This document shows, piece after piece, positions 26,165 through 37,100 of a stretch of 64,000 nucleotides of DNA; the first letter of the stretch is position 1, and each line of letters opens with the position of its first letter. The DNA is from Desulfuromonadales bacterium (GTDB lineage: Bacteria; Desulfobacterota; Desulfuromonadia; Desulfuromonadales; BM103). The translations under genes were made by a program, and so were the position numbers. The stretch is taken from contig JAMONP010000052.1 in the NCBI GenBank assembly GCA_027065695.1, positions 1 to 64,000 on the forward strand. Direction: 5' to 3'. The notes beneath the pieces were generated by a model, which saw nothing but the letters and a program-made list of their open reading frames with translations, was not told the DNA's origin and did not search any database.

Positions 26165-28108
26165 TTATTTCTCCTTGTTCAACATGTCCTGGACGCGTGG
26201 GGCGATCACTATAGTTGCTACACTGCGGAGATCGGCAAGACGCTTCTCGACCGCCTCCTTCTGCTTTCGACTGAGGATCGACTTGTGGAGTTCCTGGCGT
26301 TTGGCCTCATCAAGTTTCGTCAGGTCAGCAGCAATGTGCTCTTTAAGTTCAACAACAACAAAATGGTTCTGTATCTCGAAGAGCTGATCAATGTCAGGCT
26401 GCCCTTCGTCCAGTTTAAAGGCTGCAGTAGACAGCTCCTCAGACGAGCCAATGCGCGGCACGAAGGGGCTGTAAGTGCGGGTGAACTCACCGGTTTCCTC
26501 AACCTTGTAATTGGCTTTTTTGGCCAGCTTGTTCAAGTTGCCACCATCACGCAGATCTTCGACCAGCTTCTCGGCAGCAGCACGGGCAAGCTTGGATGCC
26601 TCAGATGCCCGGTATGATGCCGTGACCATATCTTTAACGTCGGTGAATTCCGGGATATGACTGGCAATCCTTTCCTTAATACCGAAGAGGATGATGCCAT
26701 TATCAGTGACGACAGGTCTTGCCAACTTGCCATCTGCCAGGAGAAGAGCGAGATTGATAATCTCTTTATTGCGGCCGATGCCATCGATATAACCATCACG
26801 AGCAAAGGGTCCGGTCTCCTTGAGGCCGAGTTCATTGGCGACAGCTGCTGCGTCCAGATCGCCTGTCTTTTGATTGATGTTGTACGCATCCATAGCTTTT
26901 TCGTAAGCCAACTGCTGTGCCTTCTCGGCGCGCACCCCTTCTTTGACCTCAACTATGGCGTCTTCCATAGAGCGGACACCAGGCTCGGTATATTCTTCAA
27001 CCTTGATAATATGATAGCCAAAAGTGGTTTCCACCAGATCACTAATATCACCAGGCTTCATACTGAAGGCCGCTTGCTCAAAGGGCTTGACCATCGAGCC
27101 GCGGGTGAAATAGCCGAGGCTACCACCATTGACCGCACTGGCTTTGTCGTCAGAGTTGATTCGGGCCAGTTCGGCAAAATCTTTTCCAGCTTTGGCTTCT
27201 TCCAGCAGTTTTTCGGCAAAAGCACGTTTTTTTTCACGGGTCTGCTCGTCCGCATCTGCATCGACTTTGATCAAAATATGCGAGGCTTTGATCTTCTCGA
27301 GAATTTCAAACTGGTCGAGGTGGCGACGATAGAATTTTTTCAGGTCGTTCTCTTCGAACGTCACATCTTCAAGATAACGTTGAGGCTCGAATTGCAGATA
27401 ACGTATGGAAACCATTTCCGCAACGCGAAAGACTTCCTGCCGTTCTTTGAAATAGGCTTCCAAAGCCTCCTCTGAGACTTTGACTTTCTTCTCGAAGGCT
27501 GCCGGAGTCAGGCTGACAAAATTGAGATTGATCTTCTCGTTGTTTTTGCGGAATTCATCCTCGACATCTGCATCATTGACGGTGACGCCAGAGTAGATAC
27601 TCTCACGAACCTTATTGCTGATCAATTCGTTACGCTGCATGGCTTCAAATGCATCGCTGTCCAGACGCTGGTAGGCAAGGACCTGAAGGTAGCGGTCTTT
27701 ACTGAATACACCGTTCTCCTGAAAAGCTGGAATCTGAGCTATTGTATCGACCAGCTCTTTATCGCTAACATCAAATTGGAGTCGCTCTGCCTCCTCCTGC
27801 AAAAGTGCCTGATCGATCATGCTGTTGATCGATTGCCCTGCAAGTTTCAGTTGTTTCTCCAGAGCCGGGGTAAACTGGTCCTTGTAAATGTTCTGATAAA
27901 GCTGGTAGAGATTGCTGTAGCTTGACTGGAAGTCACTAAAGGCGATTACCTTGCCATTGACTACAGCAGCTTCGGCGGTTGTGTCTTCGCCACTCGGACC
28001 GCCGGGGGAAGAGAGCATCGCATAGCCGATGACAAAGCTGAGAATGATGATGGCAAAAGCCAATTTAACAATGATTGATTTTTGTTGATTACGTACAAAG
28101 CCAAGCAT
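26165..28108 (-). CDS. ppiD: PpiD-type membrane-anchored peptidyl-prolyl isomerase/chaperone, 647 aa
   Basis: Periplasmic folding factor anchored in the inner membrane beside the Sec exit. One transmembrane segment lies at about residues 12–33 ([20 protein letters not shown]). A SurA-N/PpiD-N chaperone domain reaches about residue 230. A parvulin domain begins at [15 protein letters not shown] and includes [14 protein letters not shown] and [11 protein letters not shown] second, more diverged domain follows. I chose the ATG at 28108 ([11 protein letters not shown]), because PpiD proteins start just before the anchor; ggag lies 12 bases upstream. It probably leads the ppiD–purC operon and diverges from mreB. 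Confidence 0.88.
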   Translation of the reverse strand: MLGFVRNQQKSIIVKLAFAIIILSFVIGYAMLSSPGGPSGEDTTAEAAVVNGKVIAFSDFQSSYSNLYQLYQNIYKDQFTPALEKQLKLAGQSINSMIDQALLQEEAERLQFDVSDKELVDTIAQIPAFQENGVFSKDRYLQVLAYQRLDSDAFEAMQRNELISNKVRESIYSGVTVNDADVEDEFRKNNEKINLNFVSLTPAAFEKKVKVSEEALEAYFKERQEVFRVAEMVSIRYLQFEPQRYLEDVTFEENDLKKFYRRHLDQFEILEKIKASHILIKVDADADEQTREKKRAFAEKLLEEAKAGKDFAELARINSDDKASAVNGGSLGYFTRGSMVKPFEQAAFSMKPGDISDLVETTFGYHIIKVEEYTEPGVRSMEDAIVEVKEGVRAEKAQQLAYEKAMDAYNINQKTGDLDAAAVANELGLKETGPFARDGYIDGIGRNKEIINLALLLADGKLARPVVTDNGIILFGIKERIASHIPEFTDVKDMVTASYRASEASKLARAAAEKLVEDLRDGGNLNKLAKKANYKVEETGEFTRTYSPFVPRIGSSEELSTAAFKLDEGQPDIDQLFEIQNHFVVVELKEHIAADLTKLDEAKRQELHKSILSRKQKEAVEKRLADLRSVATIVIAPRVQDMLNKEK

Positions 28109-28219
28109 GAGTCTGGAGTTCTCCTTGAAGCATTTTAGAGTATTTTTCAGTAAGGGACGAATGTTAGACAATCAACTGTAGAAATGCAACAGTTTTCCTT
28201 CTAATGTGTCTTTTACTGC

Positions 28220-28248
28220 TTGAAAAGAAGAAGGGCTTTTGCTAGTGT
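28220..28248 (+). promoter_or_regulatory. Candidate promoter of the mre operon
   Basis: TTGAAA (28220–28225) and TAGTGT (28243–28248) are 17 bp apart, about 60 bases before the mreB start. It is a moderate match to the sigma-70 consensus. Confidence 0.4.
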
Positions 28249-28292
28249 TAACAACGTTTTCCCGGCGTTGGCTGGGGTATTATTATATGTGA

Positions 28293-29378
<1,086 letters not shown>

Positions 29379-29441
29379 TTGGCCCCGGGAAATGTTGTCA
29401 CAGGCAATGATTTTGTGGCAGCTGTGATTTTTCAATACTTG

Positions 29442-29468
29442 AAAGAGGGCCTTGTGCCCTCTTTTTTT
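29442..29468 (+). terminator. Intrinsic terminator between mreB and mreC
   Basis: AAAGAGGGC and GCCCTCTTT form a perfect 9-bp stem with loop CTTGT, followed by TTTT. It lies 63 bases past the mreB stop and just before mreC. It likely lets MreB be made in excess over the downstream genes. Confidence 0.8.
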
Positions 29469-29482
29469 ATGGGACTTGATGC

Positions 29483-30301
29483 ATGTGGGAATGGTGGCAA
29501 AAAAATAGACCTCTGATGCTTGGTGCCATACTCCTTCTGGCTGCCTTGCTCTGGTATTCTGTCAGCCTGCGTCAGCAGGATGAAACGAACTTTCTGGAAA
29601 GCCTGGTGCTGCGTGTAACTGGTCCGGTACAGGCAGTTTGTAACCGAGGGATTGCCAGTGTTGCTGATATCTGGAGTCATTATCTCTACCTGGTTGATAC
29701 TGCGGAAGACAGCCGTGCTTTACTTGAGGAGAATCTTACTCTACGTGCTGTAGTGGCGCTGAGTGACGAGATGCGCCTGGAAAATGAGAGGTTGCGCCTC
29801 CTGCTTGATTTCAAGGAAGCTCAGGAGTTGGTTACGCTGCCGGCCCTGGTGATTGCCGAGGATGCGTCCAGTTGGTTCCGTACCGTTACGATTGACAAAG
29901 GCAGCGAGCAGGGTGTTATCGAAGGGCTTCCAGTGGTGGTTGCGGAGGGAGTGGTTGGTCGTGTCGTACGCAGTAGCCCAGGGTACTCCAGGGTTTTGTT
30001 GATTACCGATGCCTCCTCGGCAGTAGCGAGCCTGCTGCAGGATAATCGGGCGCGTGGTATCTGTCGTGGTAATGGAGAGCAGCTGGTTTTCGATTTTGTC
30101 CTGCGTCAAGAGGATGTGGGAGTCGGCGACCGGGTGGTAACCAGTGGCATGGGTGGGGTCTTTCCTAAGGGCCTGGTGGTCGGTCGTGTGAAAAGCGTAA
30201 ACCGACAGGAGTTCGGTCTTTTTCAGGAGATCGAAGTGACTCCGGCGGTTGACTTTTCCCACCTTGAAGAAGTCCTGGTCCTGTTGCGGAGCTTACAATG
30301 A
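29483..30301 (+). CDS. mreC: Rod-shape-determining protein MreC, 272 aa
   Basis: Bitopic membrane protein linking MreB filaments to the peptidoglycan synthases. A membrane segment is at about residues 9–26 (PLMLGAILLLAALLWYSV), then a coiled coil (about 75–110, EENLTLRAVVALSDEMRLEN) and a periplasmic beta domain with the family motifs VIAEDASSWFRTVTIDKGS and GVVGRVV. Length is normal. Its last four bases overlap mreD (ATGA). It follows the attenuating terminator after mreB. Confidence 0.93.
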   Translation: MWEWWQKNRPLMLGAILLLAALLWYSVSLRQQDETNFLESLVLRVTGPVQAVCNRGIASVADIWSHYLYLVDTAEDSRALLEENLTLRAVVALSDEMRLENERLRLLLDFKEAQELVTLPALVIAEDASSWFRTVTIDKGSEQGVIEGLPVVVAEGVVGRVVRSSPGYSRVLLITDASSAVASLLQDNRARGICRGNGEQLVFDFVLRQEDVGVGDRVVTSGMGGVFPKGLVVGRVKSVNRQEFGLFQEIEVTPAVDFSHLEEVLVLLRSLQ

Positions 30302-30834
30302 GCCGGTCTTTGGTCTACCTGGCCATGGCGGGTGTTGCGGTTATCCTGCAAACGGTATTTCTGCCGCTATTGTTGCAGGGGTATTATAAACCTGATCTGA
30401 TCCTGATCCTGGTTATCTATCTTGGTTTGCATGCAGAACCGTGGCGTGGTGGTCTGCTGGTTTACCTGATAGGTTGGTGTTACGACGGGGTTGCCGGTGT
30501 TTTTCTCGGTCTTAACGGGTTTGTCCTGCTTGGTATTTTTCTGGTCGTGCGTGGTGTCGTAACCCGGGTCAATGCAGAAAGTTCGCCACTGCTATTCCTG
30601 CTGGTTGCAGGTGGTACGGTTCTACAATTTGCACTGCAAGCCTTTGCTCTGGATTTTTTCAGCGAAGCGGCACGGATCTGGCCGCAAATGGCCTGGCAGC
30701 TACCCGTACAGCTATTGTTGAACTTAATTGCAGCGTTGATCCTTTTATGTCTGACCGTCCGTCTCCAACGAACTTTTATGCCGCGTAAGAAGTTGCCGGG
30801 CCTGCGCAAGCTTGATAGTCGTCATGAGCCTTAA
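30298..30834 (+). CDS. mreD: Rod-shape-determining protein MreD, 178 aa
   Basis: Small integral membrane protein of the elongasome. Five or so hydrophobic segments cover most of its length. KPDLILILVIYLGLHAEPWRG and GWCYDGVAGVFLGLNGF match the MreD pattern. It overlaps mreC by four bases, and its last 11 bases overlap the PBP2 gene, so the three are translationally coupled. MreD sequences diverge strongly; the call rests on position and topology as much as on motif. Confidence 0.9.
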   Translation: MSRSLVYLAMAGVAVILQTVFLPLLLQGYYKPDLILILVIYLGLHAEPWRGGLLVYLIGWCYDGVAGVFLGLNGFVLLGIFLVVRGVVTRVNAESSPLLFLLVAGGTVLQFALQAFALDFFSEAARIWPQMAWQLPVQLLLNLIAALILLCLTVRLQRTFMPRKKLPGLRKLDSRHEP

Positions 30835-32701
30835 CCCGTCTCCAGAAGAAACACCTGGCCTGCGTCGCCGTTATATCATCTCTTCGTTGATTGTCGTCGG
30901 TATTTTCTCTGTTTTGGCCCTGCGCCTGTGGTACCTGCAAATCCTCGGGGTAGATCATTATCGAGAGCTTTCCGAACGCAACCGAATCCGTTATGTCGCT
31001 ATCCAGGCACCGCGTGGAACAATCTTTGATCGTCACGGGACTTTACTGGTTGACAACCGTCCAGCATTCACCGTCTCGGTTTTGCGTCAGGACGTTGGTG
31101 ATCGTGAACGTGTTTTTGCAACGCTTGGCGATCTTTTGGATGTTGATGTAGAACAGCTTGAGGAACGCTGGCGGGCAGGACAGGGATTGCCACGTTACCG
31201 GCCGCTTCCTCTGCTTGAGGATATCGGTCGTCAGGCGATGGAAAAGGTTCAAGAAAATTCTGTCAACTTGCCTGGTATTCTGGTTGAAGTAAAACCAATT
31301 CGGGCTTACCCGTATGGTGAGATGGCTGCCCACCTGTTTGGTTATCTCGGCGAAGTTTCCGAGCAAGAGCTGAAACAATCGGATTTTGCTGGTTATCGGT
31401 CCGGAGAAATGGTCGGCAAAACTGCGCTGGAGAGTATGTTTGAGGACAGGTTACGAGGTGCTGCCGGACAGAAACGTATTGAAGTCAATGTTAAAGGCCG
31501 CGAACTGCGTCAGGTGACCACACGCAACCCGCTACCTGGGCAGCGTCTTTATCTGACCATTGATGCCACCCTCCAGCAGGCGGCCGAAACGGCCCTTGGT
31601 GACAATGCCGGTGCCATTGTTGCGCTTGACGTTAATAATGGGGAGGTTTTGGCCTTCGTGAGCAGACCCACATTTAATCCTGCCTGGTTTGCGCGTGGGA
31701 TCAAGAGTGAAGAGTGGCGAGAGCTGATCAACAACCCTCGTCACCCAATGACCAACAAGGTCCTGCGTGGGCAATATCCACCCGGGTCAACGTTCAAGAT
31801 GGTCGTAGCTCTTGCCGCTCTGGAAGCAGGCACTGCGACACCTGCGACCAGAGTCCAGTGTAACGGCAGATTTAAGCTTAGCAGCAGCTACGAATACCGC
31901 TGCTGGAAAAAGAGAGGCCATGGCTCTGTAGATCTTCATAAAGCGATCAAGGAAAGCTGTGATGTCTGGTTTTATACTGTCGGCCTGGAAACCGGCATTG
32001 ATAGGATAGCCAGTGCTGCATATAGATTGGGCCTCGGCAAAAAGACGGGTTTCCCTTTTGGAAGGGAGCGTTCAGGGTTGATTCCAACCAAGGCCTGGAA
32101 AAAGAAACGTTTCGGTACCAGTTGGTATAAGGGCGAAACGGTGATCTCCGCGATTGGGCAGGGGTTTGTTTTGGCAACCCCTCTGCAACTGGCGTCAATG
32201 GCGGCGGCCTTGGCCAACGGCGGTACGGTCTGGAAGCCGCAGATCGTGCAGAAAATAGTTGATCTTGCTGGTGGCACAGATTGGGTCCTCAAGCCGGAAA
32301 AACTCACGGAAACTGCCTGGTCAGAAGAGTCACTGAGAGCGGTAAGAGGAGCCATGGAATCGGTTGTCAATGATGTCGGTGGTACTGCCTGGCGCAGTCG
32401 TCTGAAACAAGTGCGGTTTGCCGGCAAAACAGGTACGGCCCAAGTTATCAAACGCAAGTCTGACGAAGAGGAAAGAAAAAGGGATAAGGGTGATGTGATC
32501 CCCTATCAAAACAGAGATCATGCGCTCTTCGTCTCCTATGCCCCGACAGATAACCCGCAAATAGCTGTCGCGGTGGTTGTTGAGCACGGTGGTCACGGTT
32601 CGAGTGCTGCGGCTCCAATTGCCAAGGCTATGTATAAAGCCTATTTTGCAGATAAAAAAGCTAAAAAAGATGTCGTGCGAAAAGCCGTTTCCGGAGATTG
32701 A
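30824..32701 (+). CDS. mrdA: Penicillin-binding protein 2, 625 aa
   Basis: Class B transpeptidase that cross-links peptidoglycan during elongation, with RodA as partner glycosyltransferase. One N-terminal membrane anchor (about residues 15–37) is followed by the pedestal domain (APRGTIFDRHGTLLVDNRP) and the transpeptidase domain with the three active-site motifs: STFK (in PPGSTFKMVVAL), the SxN-type element around KESCDVW and KTGT (in AGKTGTAQV). I chose the ATG at 30824 within the end of mreD; the frame could also begin at 30812. A four-base gap separates it from rodA. Confidence 0.94.
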   Translation: MSLNPSPEETPGLRRRYIISSLIVVGIFSVLALRLWYLQILGVDHYRELSERNRIRYVAIQAPRGTIFDRHGTLLVDNRPAFTVSVLRQDVGDRERVFATLGDLLDVDVEQLEERWRAGQGLPRYRPLPLLEDIGRQAMEKVQENSVNLPGILVEVKPIRAYPYGEMAAHLFGYLGEVSEQELKQSDFAGYRSGEMVGKTALESMFEDRLRGAAGQKRIEVNVKGRELRQVTTRNPLPGQRLYLTIDATLQQAAETALGDNAGAIVALDVNNGEVLAFVSRPTFNPAWFARGIKSEEWRELINNPRHPMTNKVLRGQYPPGSTFKMVVALAALEAGTATPATRVQCNGRFKLSSSYEYRCWKKRGHGSVDLHKAIKESCDVWFYTVGLETGIDRIASAAYRLGLGKKTGFPFGRERSGLIPTKAWKKKRFGTSWYKGETVISAIGQGFVLATPLQLASMAAALANGGTVWKPQIVQKIVDLAGGTDWVLKPEKLTETAWSEESLRAVRGAMESVVNDVGGTAWRSRLKQVRFAGKTGTAQVIKRKSDEEERKRDKGDVIPYQNRDHALFVSYAPTDNPQIAVAVVVEHGGHGSSAAAPIAKAMYKAYFADKKAKKDVVRKAVSGD

Positions 32702-32704
32702 CTG

Positions 32705-33802
32705 ATGTTTGATAGACGCTTGGTTACACATTTTAACTGGACTTATCTACTGGTAATCCTGCTAATTTCTCTCATCGGCATTGCCAATATGTATAGTTCT
32801 ACTTCATCATGGATGACTGCCGTACAGCCGGTTTATCTTAAACAATTCTACTGGCTGGGGCTTGGCTTGCTGATCGTTGTCATGACTTGCTTTTTTGACT
32901 ATCGTCATCTGGAATATTTAAGTTTTCCTTTATATGGCGGCAACCTGTTGCTCCTCATCCTGGTACTGGTTATCGGTCGGACCTCTATGGGAGCTACCCG
33001 CTGGATCAGTCTCGGTGGATTCAACGTGCAGCCAAGCGAAATCATGAAGATCGTGATTATTGTTGCCCTGGCACGTTATTTCAGTGACAAGGAACATCTC
33101 AGAGGCTTTTCCTTGTGGGAGCTGATTGCCCCAGGGCTGATACTTGGCCTCCCTGCCCTGTTAATCATCAAACAACCAGATTTGGGGACAGCCATGTTGG
33201 TGCTGTGCATCGGTGGCACTATGGCTCTGTTCGCTGGAGTACGGCGTTCCGCTTTTGTATCTCTTGGTGTTTCCGGGCTGGCTGCGGCTGGTGGTGGATG
33301 GTTCCTTCTACATGACTATCAGAAACAGCGCATCCTGACGTTTCTTAATCCGGAACGAGACCCCTTGGGTGCCGGATATCATATTATCCAATCAAAGATT
33401 GCCGTGGGCAGTGGCGGGCTCAATGGCTTGGGCTTCATGAAGGGAACCCAGTCGCAGCTCTCTTTCCTCCCGGAACGTCATACAGATTTCGCCTTCTCTG
33501 TCTTTGCTGAGGAGTGGGGCCTGGTCGGCTGTTTGCTGCTTTTAGTCCTATATTGTCTGATTGTGATCTGGGGTTTGCACATTGCCCTGCGTGCTGGAGA
33601 CCGCTTCGGCATGTATCTTGCTATCGGTGTCTCAGCCATGCTCTTCTGGCACATCGTCGTCAATCTCGGCATGGTGATTGGCCTGCTGCCGGTTGTCGGC
33701 GTCCCACTGCCACTCTTCTCCTATGGCGGAACCAGTATGGTGACAACTATGACCGGGGTCGGGATATTGATGAATGTGGGGATGCGACGGTTTATGTTTT
33801 GA
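32705..33802 (+). CDS. rodA: Peptidoglycan glycosyltransferase RodA, 365 aa
   Basis: SEDS-family polytopic membrane glycosyltransferase that polymerises lipid II for cell elongation. About ten hydrophobic segments are seen. Family motifs include GATRWISLGGFNVQPSEIMK, KQPDLGTA, PERDPLGAGYHIIQSKIAVGS (shortened here to its core) and the late GLLPVVGVPLPLFSYGGTS, which contains the SEDS signature. Length is typical. The stop TGA overlaps the presumed TTG start of the radical-SAM gene. Confidence 0.95.
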   Translation: MFDRRLVTHFNWTYLLVILLISLIGIANMYSSTSSWMTAVQPVYLKQFYWLGLGLLIVVMTCFFDYRHLEYLSFPLYGGNLLLLILVLVIGRTSMGATRWISLGGFNVQPSEIMKIVIIVALARYFSDKEHLRGFSLWELIAPGLILGLPALLIIKQPDLGTAMLVLCIGGTMALFAGVRRSAFVSLGVSGLAAAGGGWFLLHDYQKQRILTFLNPERDPLGAGYHIIQSKIAVGSGGLNGLGFMKGTQSQLSFLPERHTDFAFSVFAEEWGLVGCLLLLVLYCLIVIWGLHIALRAGDRFGMYLAIGVSAMLFWHIVVNLGMVIGLLPVVGVPLPLFSYGGTSMVTTMTGVGILMNVGMRRFMF

Positions 33803-34824
33803 ACTTCCACCCAGCAAAATTCTGGGAAGTAACCGGCGAGCGCAAGGTTAGCTGTAACCTTTGTCGCTTCCACTGCTTGATTGCTGATGGCCAGCGGGGG
33901 CGTTGTGGCGTCAGAGAGAATCGAGATGGTGCTCTATTTACGCTTGTCTATGGCCAGTCGGTTGCCGAAAATGTCGATCCGATCGAGAAAAAGCCTCTCT
34001 ATCATTTCCACCCTGGTTCGCGCAGTCTGTCACTTGCCACAGTCGGCTGTAATTTGCGTTGCCTGTACTGTCAGAATTACCAGATTTCCCAGTTTCCCCT
34101 TGAACATTCAGGTATTTCCGGAACTAAACTGCTACCGGAAGAGGTTGTTCGTCACGCTGTGGAGAGCGGCTCGGCGAGTATCGCCTACACCTATACCGAG
34201 CCGACCATCTTTTATGAGTACGCCTTTGACACTGCCGTTAAGGCCAAATCGGCCGGGATCAAAAATGTTTTTGTGACTAACGGCTATACAACCACCGAAG
34301 CGCTTGAAGCGATGGCCCCGTATCTTGATGCTGCCAATGTTGATCTCAAGGGGTTTTCTGATCAGGCTTATCGTGAAGTGACCGGCGCATCGCTCAATGG
34401 TGTGCTTGATTGCCTCAGGGATTATCGTCGGCTGGGTATCTGGCTGGAAGTTACGACCCTGGTGATCCCGGGGCATAATGACAGTAAGGATGAGCTGTGT
34501 GAGATTGCAGCCTTTATTGCCAATGAACTTGGTCGTGACGTCCCTTGGCATATTTCGGCTTTTTATCCGACCTATAAGATGCTCGATCGACCGCCAACGC
34601 CGGTATCAACCTTGTATCTGGCCTTGGATATTGGCAGACAGGCTGGTTTGAATTATGTCTATCTGGGCAACGTCAATGATCCTGGCGCTGGTGATACGAT
34701 CTGTCCTGGATGTGGGGAGACGGTTATCCGCAGGAATGGTCTGCGGTTTGTTGAAATGGCGTTAACTGACAATAGTTGCAACCATTGCCATTACGAGATT
34801 TCCGGAGTTGCTCTGCACGGCTGA
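33799..34824 (+). CDS. amrS: AmmeMemoRadiSam system radical SAM enzyme, 341 aa
   Basis: Radical SAM protein of the AmrS type. The core motif VGCNLRCLYCQNY carries the CxxxCxxC that binds the [4Fe-4S] cluster. The N-terminus has CNLCRFHCLIADGQRGRCG, and the C-terminus has a zinc-ribbon-like CPGC...CNHC. The family is related to pyruvate-formate-lyase activases but its substrate is unknown; partners AmrA and AmrB are not seen here. The frame runs upstream into rodA, but the family length fits a TTG start at 33799 overlapping the rodA stop. No strong Shine-Dalgarno is seen, so reinitiation after rodA is likely. Confidence 0.85.
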   Translation: MNFHPAKFWEVTGERKVSCNLCRFHCLIADGQRGRCGVRENRDGALFTLVYGQSVAENVDPIEKKPLYHFHPGSRSLSLATVGCNLRCLYCQNYQISQFPLEHSGISGTKLLPEEVVRHAVESGSASIAYTYTEPTIFYEYAFDTAVKAKSAGIKNVFVTNGYTTTEALEAMAPYLDAANVDLKGFSDQAYREVTGASLNGVLDCLRDYRRLGIWLEVTTLVIPGHNDSKDELCEIAAFIANELGRDVPWHISAFYPTYKMLDRPPTPVSTLYLALDIGRQAGLNYVYLGNVNDPGAGDTICPGCGETVIRRNGLRFVEMALTDNSCNHCHYEISGVALHG

Positions 34825-34854
34825 AAGGTTGCATCAACCGCAGATTTGTCCACC

Positions 34855-36159
34855 TCAGAAGCTGTATCCCAGGCTTATTGCAATAAGGTAAATGTCAGTG
34901 TTGTACTCGCCGTTGGCAGTATTGACAGGCATTCCCGCAACTTGAGAGCCAAGCGGGTCTCCGATGGCGTTATTTTTGTCGCGTGATTCATGGTATTCGT
35001 AGCCGAATGCTCCGGAGAGAGTCCAGGTTCCACATGTTAAGTCCGTACCGATCGTAAACAGATGGGCGTCTGTGTCCGGGAAGAGTGGTTCGAAAGTTGA
35101 TTTCGGTACGGCATTCTCACCGTAAAGGTATCCGAAGTTGATGGCTACTTTTTTATTTACCCGGTAGTTTCCGCCGATGTTATAGGCCCACGTCGAGTGC
35201 CAGTCACGTGGCTGAGAGATGGACGACTGTCCTAAAAAAGGCAATTCCAGTTCGAGGGTCATTACCTTATTACTGTCCCAGTCCTCCCAGCGGGCACCGA
35301 CTTCGACAATCAAATTATCGGTAATTTGTGTGGCGATACCAGCTACGAACTGAGCCGGCAGTTTGACTTCTGACGTGGCCATACTGTTGGGAAGCAGGAG
35401 AGTAAGACGCGGATCTACATGACTGAAAGACAAGTCCCCGTCAATATCGACGTCAACCTTGCTTCGATAGGTCATACCGATCGAAACACGGTCAGTTGCT
35501 TTGAACAGGGCACCCAGGTTGTATCCAAGGCCCCATCCATCGCCAGTATACTTCTGCCTGACATCTGGCAAAGGCTCATTTATTGGTCCGCCCAAAGCAG
35601 GTGGAAGCAAGAGGCCGGCAACTGTCTGGTTGACCATGGCGCGCAGATCCGTATCTACGTAAACAAAGTCCAGACCTGCAGCAAGCGATAAACGGTCTGT
35701 AACCTGATATGAAAAAACCGGATTGATGTTCATGGAGAACATTTCGACGGAAGTCCCAATATAACGGCCCTCGTAATCATCGTCCCATTCACTGGAAAGA
35801 CCAAAGGGGAAGAAAATACCAATCCCGGCGGTAATCTTTTCATTGGCCTCGTGAGTGTAATAGAGCGTACTGGGGAAATTCCAGCTGTTGTCTGCATCTT
35901 CTGTTTGGCCGGTGCTGTCCAGTTTGACCTCTCGATCAACATAGACCGCCGTTGTGCCAATTTCGATTTGACGACCAGGGATGTCGTTCAGTAATGCGGG
36001 GTTGAAGTAAAGCGAGGAGGGCCCGGTCGGATGTGCCACCACCGCATTGGCCTGGCCAAGACCCGAGGCGCCCTGAGTGAAGACGCCGTACCCTGAACCG
36101 AAGGCAGTTGTGGCCAGAGATACTAAACAGACTATGCTCAGAAATATTTTTGAAATCAT
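34855..36159 (-). CDS. OmpP1/FadL/TodX family outer membrane porin, 434 aa
   Basis: Outer membrane beta-barrel of the FadL family, which takes up long-chain fatty acids or aromatic hydrocarbons. A signal peptide (MISKIFLSIVCLVSLATTAFG) is followed by the FadL N-terminus SGYGVFTQGASGLGQANAVV, whose hatch region carries the NPALL-type motif (YFNPALLND). Alternating beta strands follow, and the C-terminus ends in phenylalanine (ISLGYSF), as barrels do. I chose the ATG at 36159, with CTGGAGG five bases before it, instead of the longer frame that lacks a signal peptide. It diverges from the methyltransferase gene. Confidence 0.88.
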   Translation of the reverse strand: MISKIFLSIVCLVSLATTAFGSGYGVFTQGASGLGQANAVVAHPTGPSSLYFNPALLNDIPGRQIEIGTTAVYVDREVKLDSTGQTEDADNSWNFPSTLYYTHEANEKITAGIGIFFPFGLSSEWDDDYEGRYIGTSVEMFSMNINPVFSYQVTDRLSLAAGLDFVYVDTDLRAMVNQTVAGLLLPPALGGPINEPLPDVRQKYTGDGWGLGYNLGALFKATDRVSIGMTYRSKVDVDIDGDLSFSHVDPRLTLLLPNSMATSEVKLPAQFVAGIATQITDNLIVEVGARWEDWDSNKVMTLELELPFLGQSSISQPRDWHSTWAYNIGGNYRVNKKVAINFGYLYGENAVPKSTFEPLFPDTDAHLFTIGTDLTCGTWTLSGAFGYEYHESRDKNNAIGDPLGSQVAGMPVNTANGEYNTDIYLIAISLGYSF

Positions 36160-36287
36160 AAAACCTCCAGGGGGTGTACTGTAAAATATGCGAAAATTCT
36201 TGACCTTTTTGATATTTTTGTTGGGTCTTCGAGTATTGTTTGTTAAGCTCTCCGACCGGGGAGGGGTTAACAATACAGGAGTACCTT

Positions 36288-37100
36288 GTGAGCGATCAAC
36301 CATATTTCCCAGAAAGCGAAAGAGAACTTGAGCGTCTGGTTCAAAAAACAGATAAACATGCTGCTATTGACCAGGCTCAATGGGCTGGTCTGCAACCCGG
36401 CATGCGTGCCCTTGATGTCGGATGTGGCCCGGGTGTAACCACAGGCTGCCTGGCCAGTGTGGTTGGACCATCCGGAAGTGTTGTCGGTGTAGACCGTTCC
36501 GAGGAGAGGATCAATCATGCCCGCATCAATCATGGTGCCAATCATGTCAGCTTTGTCCAGCGCAATTTCTTTTCCGACTTAAACGACCTCGGCAGGTTTG
36601 ATTTTGTCTGGATGCGCTTTATCCTCGAATACTTCAGGGAAGAGGCTTTTCAGCTTGTCACCCATGTTGCCAAGCTCTTGAAGCCTGGCGGTATTCTCTG
36701 CCTGGCCGATCTTGATCACAACTGCCTGAATCACTATGGACTTCCAGAGCGTCTTGATCGAACCTTGCAGAAGATTGGCCAGGCCCAGATGGACAACAAT
36801 AACTTTGATCCGTATGTTGGACGCAAACTATTTTCTTTCCTTCATGATCTAGGCTGTCAGGATATCCGGGTTGATGTACGAATACACCATCTTGTCTATG
36901 GTGAGCTGTCGGAGTTTGATCGCTGGCACTGGTGGCAAAAGATCGAACTGGCCGGGCGTCGGTCCGGTTGGACTTTCGATGACTATGACGACGGCTTTGC
37001 TGGATTCGAAGCCGAATTCAAGGAATATTTTTCAAACCCACGCCGCTTTGCTTACACCCCGCTCTTGATTGCACGAGGTGTTAAACACTCTGCCCCCTAA
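36288..37100 (+). CDS. SAM-dependent class I methyltransferase, 270 aa
   Basis: Rossmann-fold methyltransferase. The SAM-binding motif I is ALDVGCGPGVTTGCL (about residues 38–52), with GVDRSEERI as motif II and FDFVWMRFILEYF as the post-motif region. The substrate cannot be told. I chose the GTG at 36288, six bases after AGGAG, giving MSDQPYFPESERE; the longer frame has no ribosome binding site. The gene diverges from the FadL-like porin, and its last bases overlap the stop of the opposing HD-GYP gene. Confidence 0.83.
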   Translation: MSDQPYFPESERELERLVQKTDKHAAIDQAQWAGLQPGMRALDVGCGPGVTTGCLASVVGPSGSVVGVDRSEERINHARINHGANHVSFVQRNFFSDLNDLGRFDFVWMRFILEYFREEAFQLVTHVAKLLKPGGILCLADLDHNCLNHYGLPERLDRTLQKIGQAQMDNNNFDPYVGRKLFSFLHDLGCQDIRVDVRIHHLVYGELSEFDRWHWWQKIELAGRRSGWTFDDYDDGFAGFEAEFKEYFSNPRRFAYTPLLIARGVKHSAP

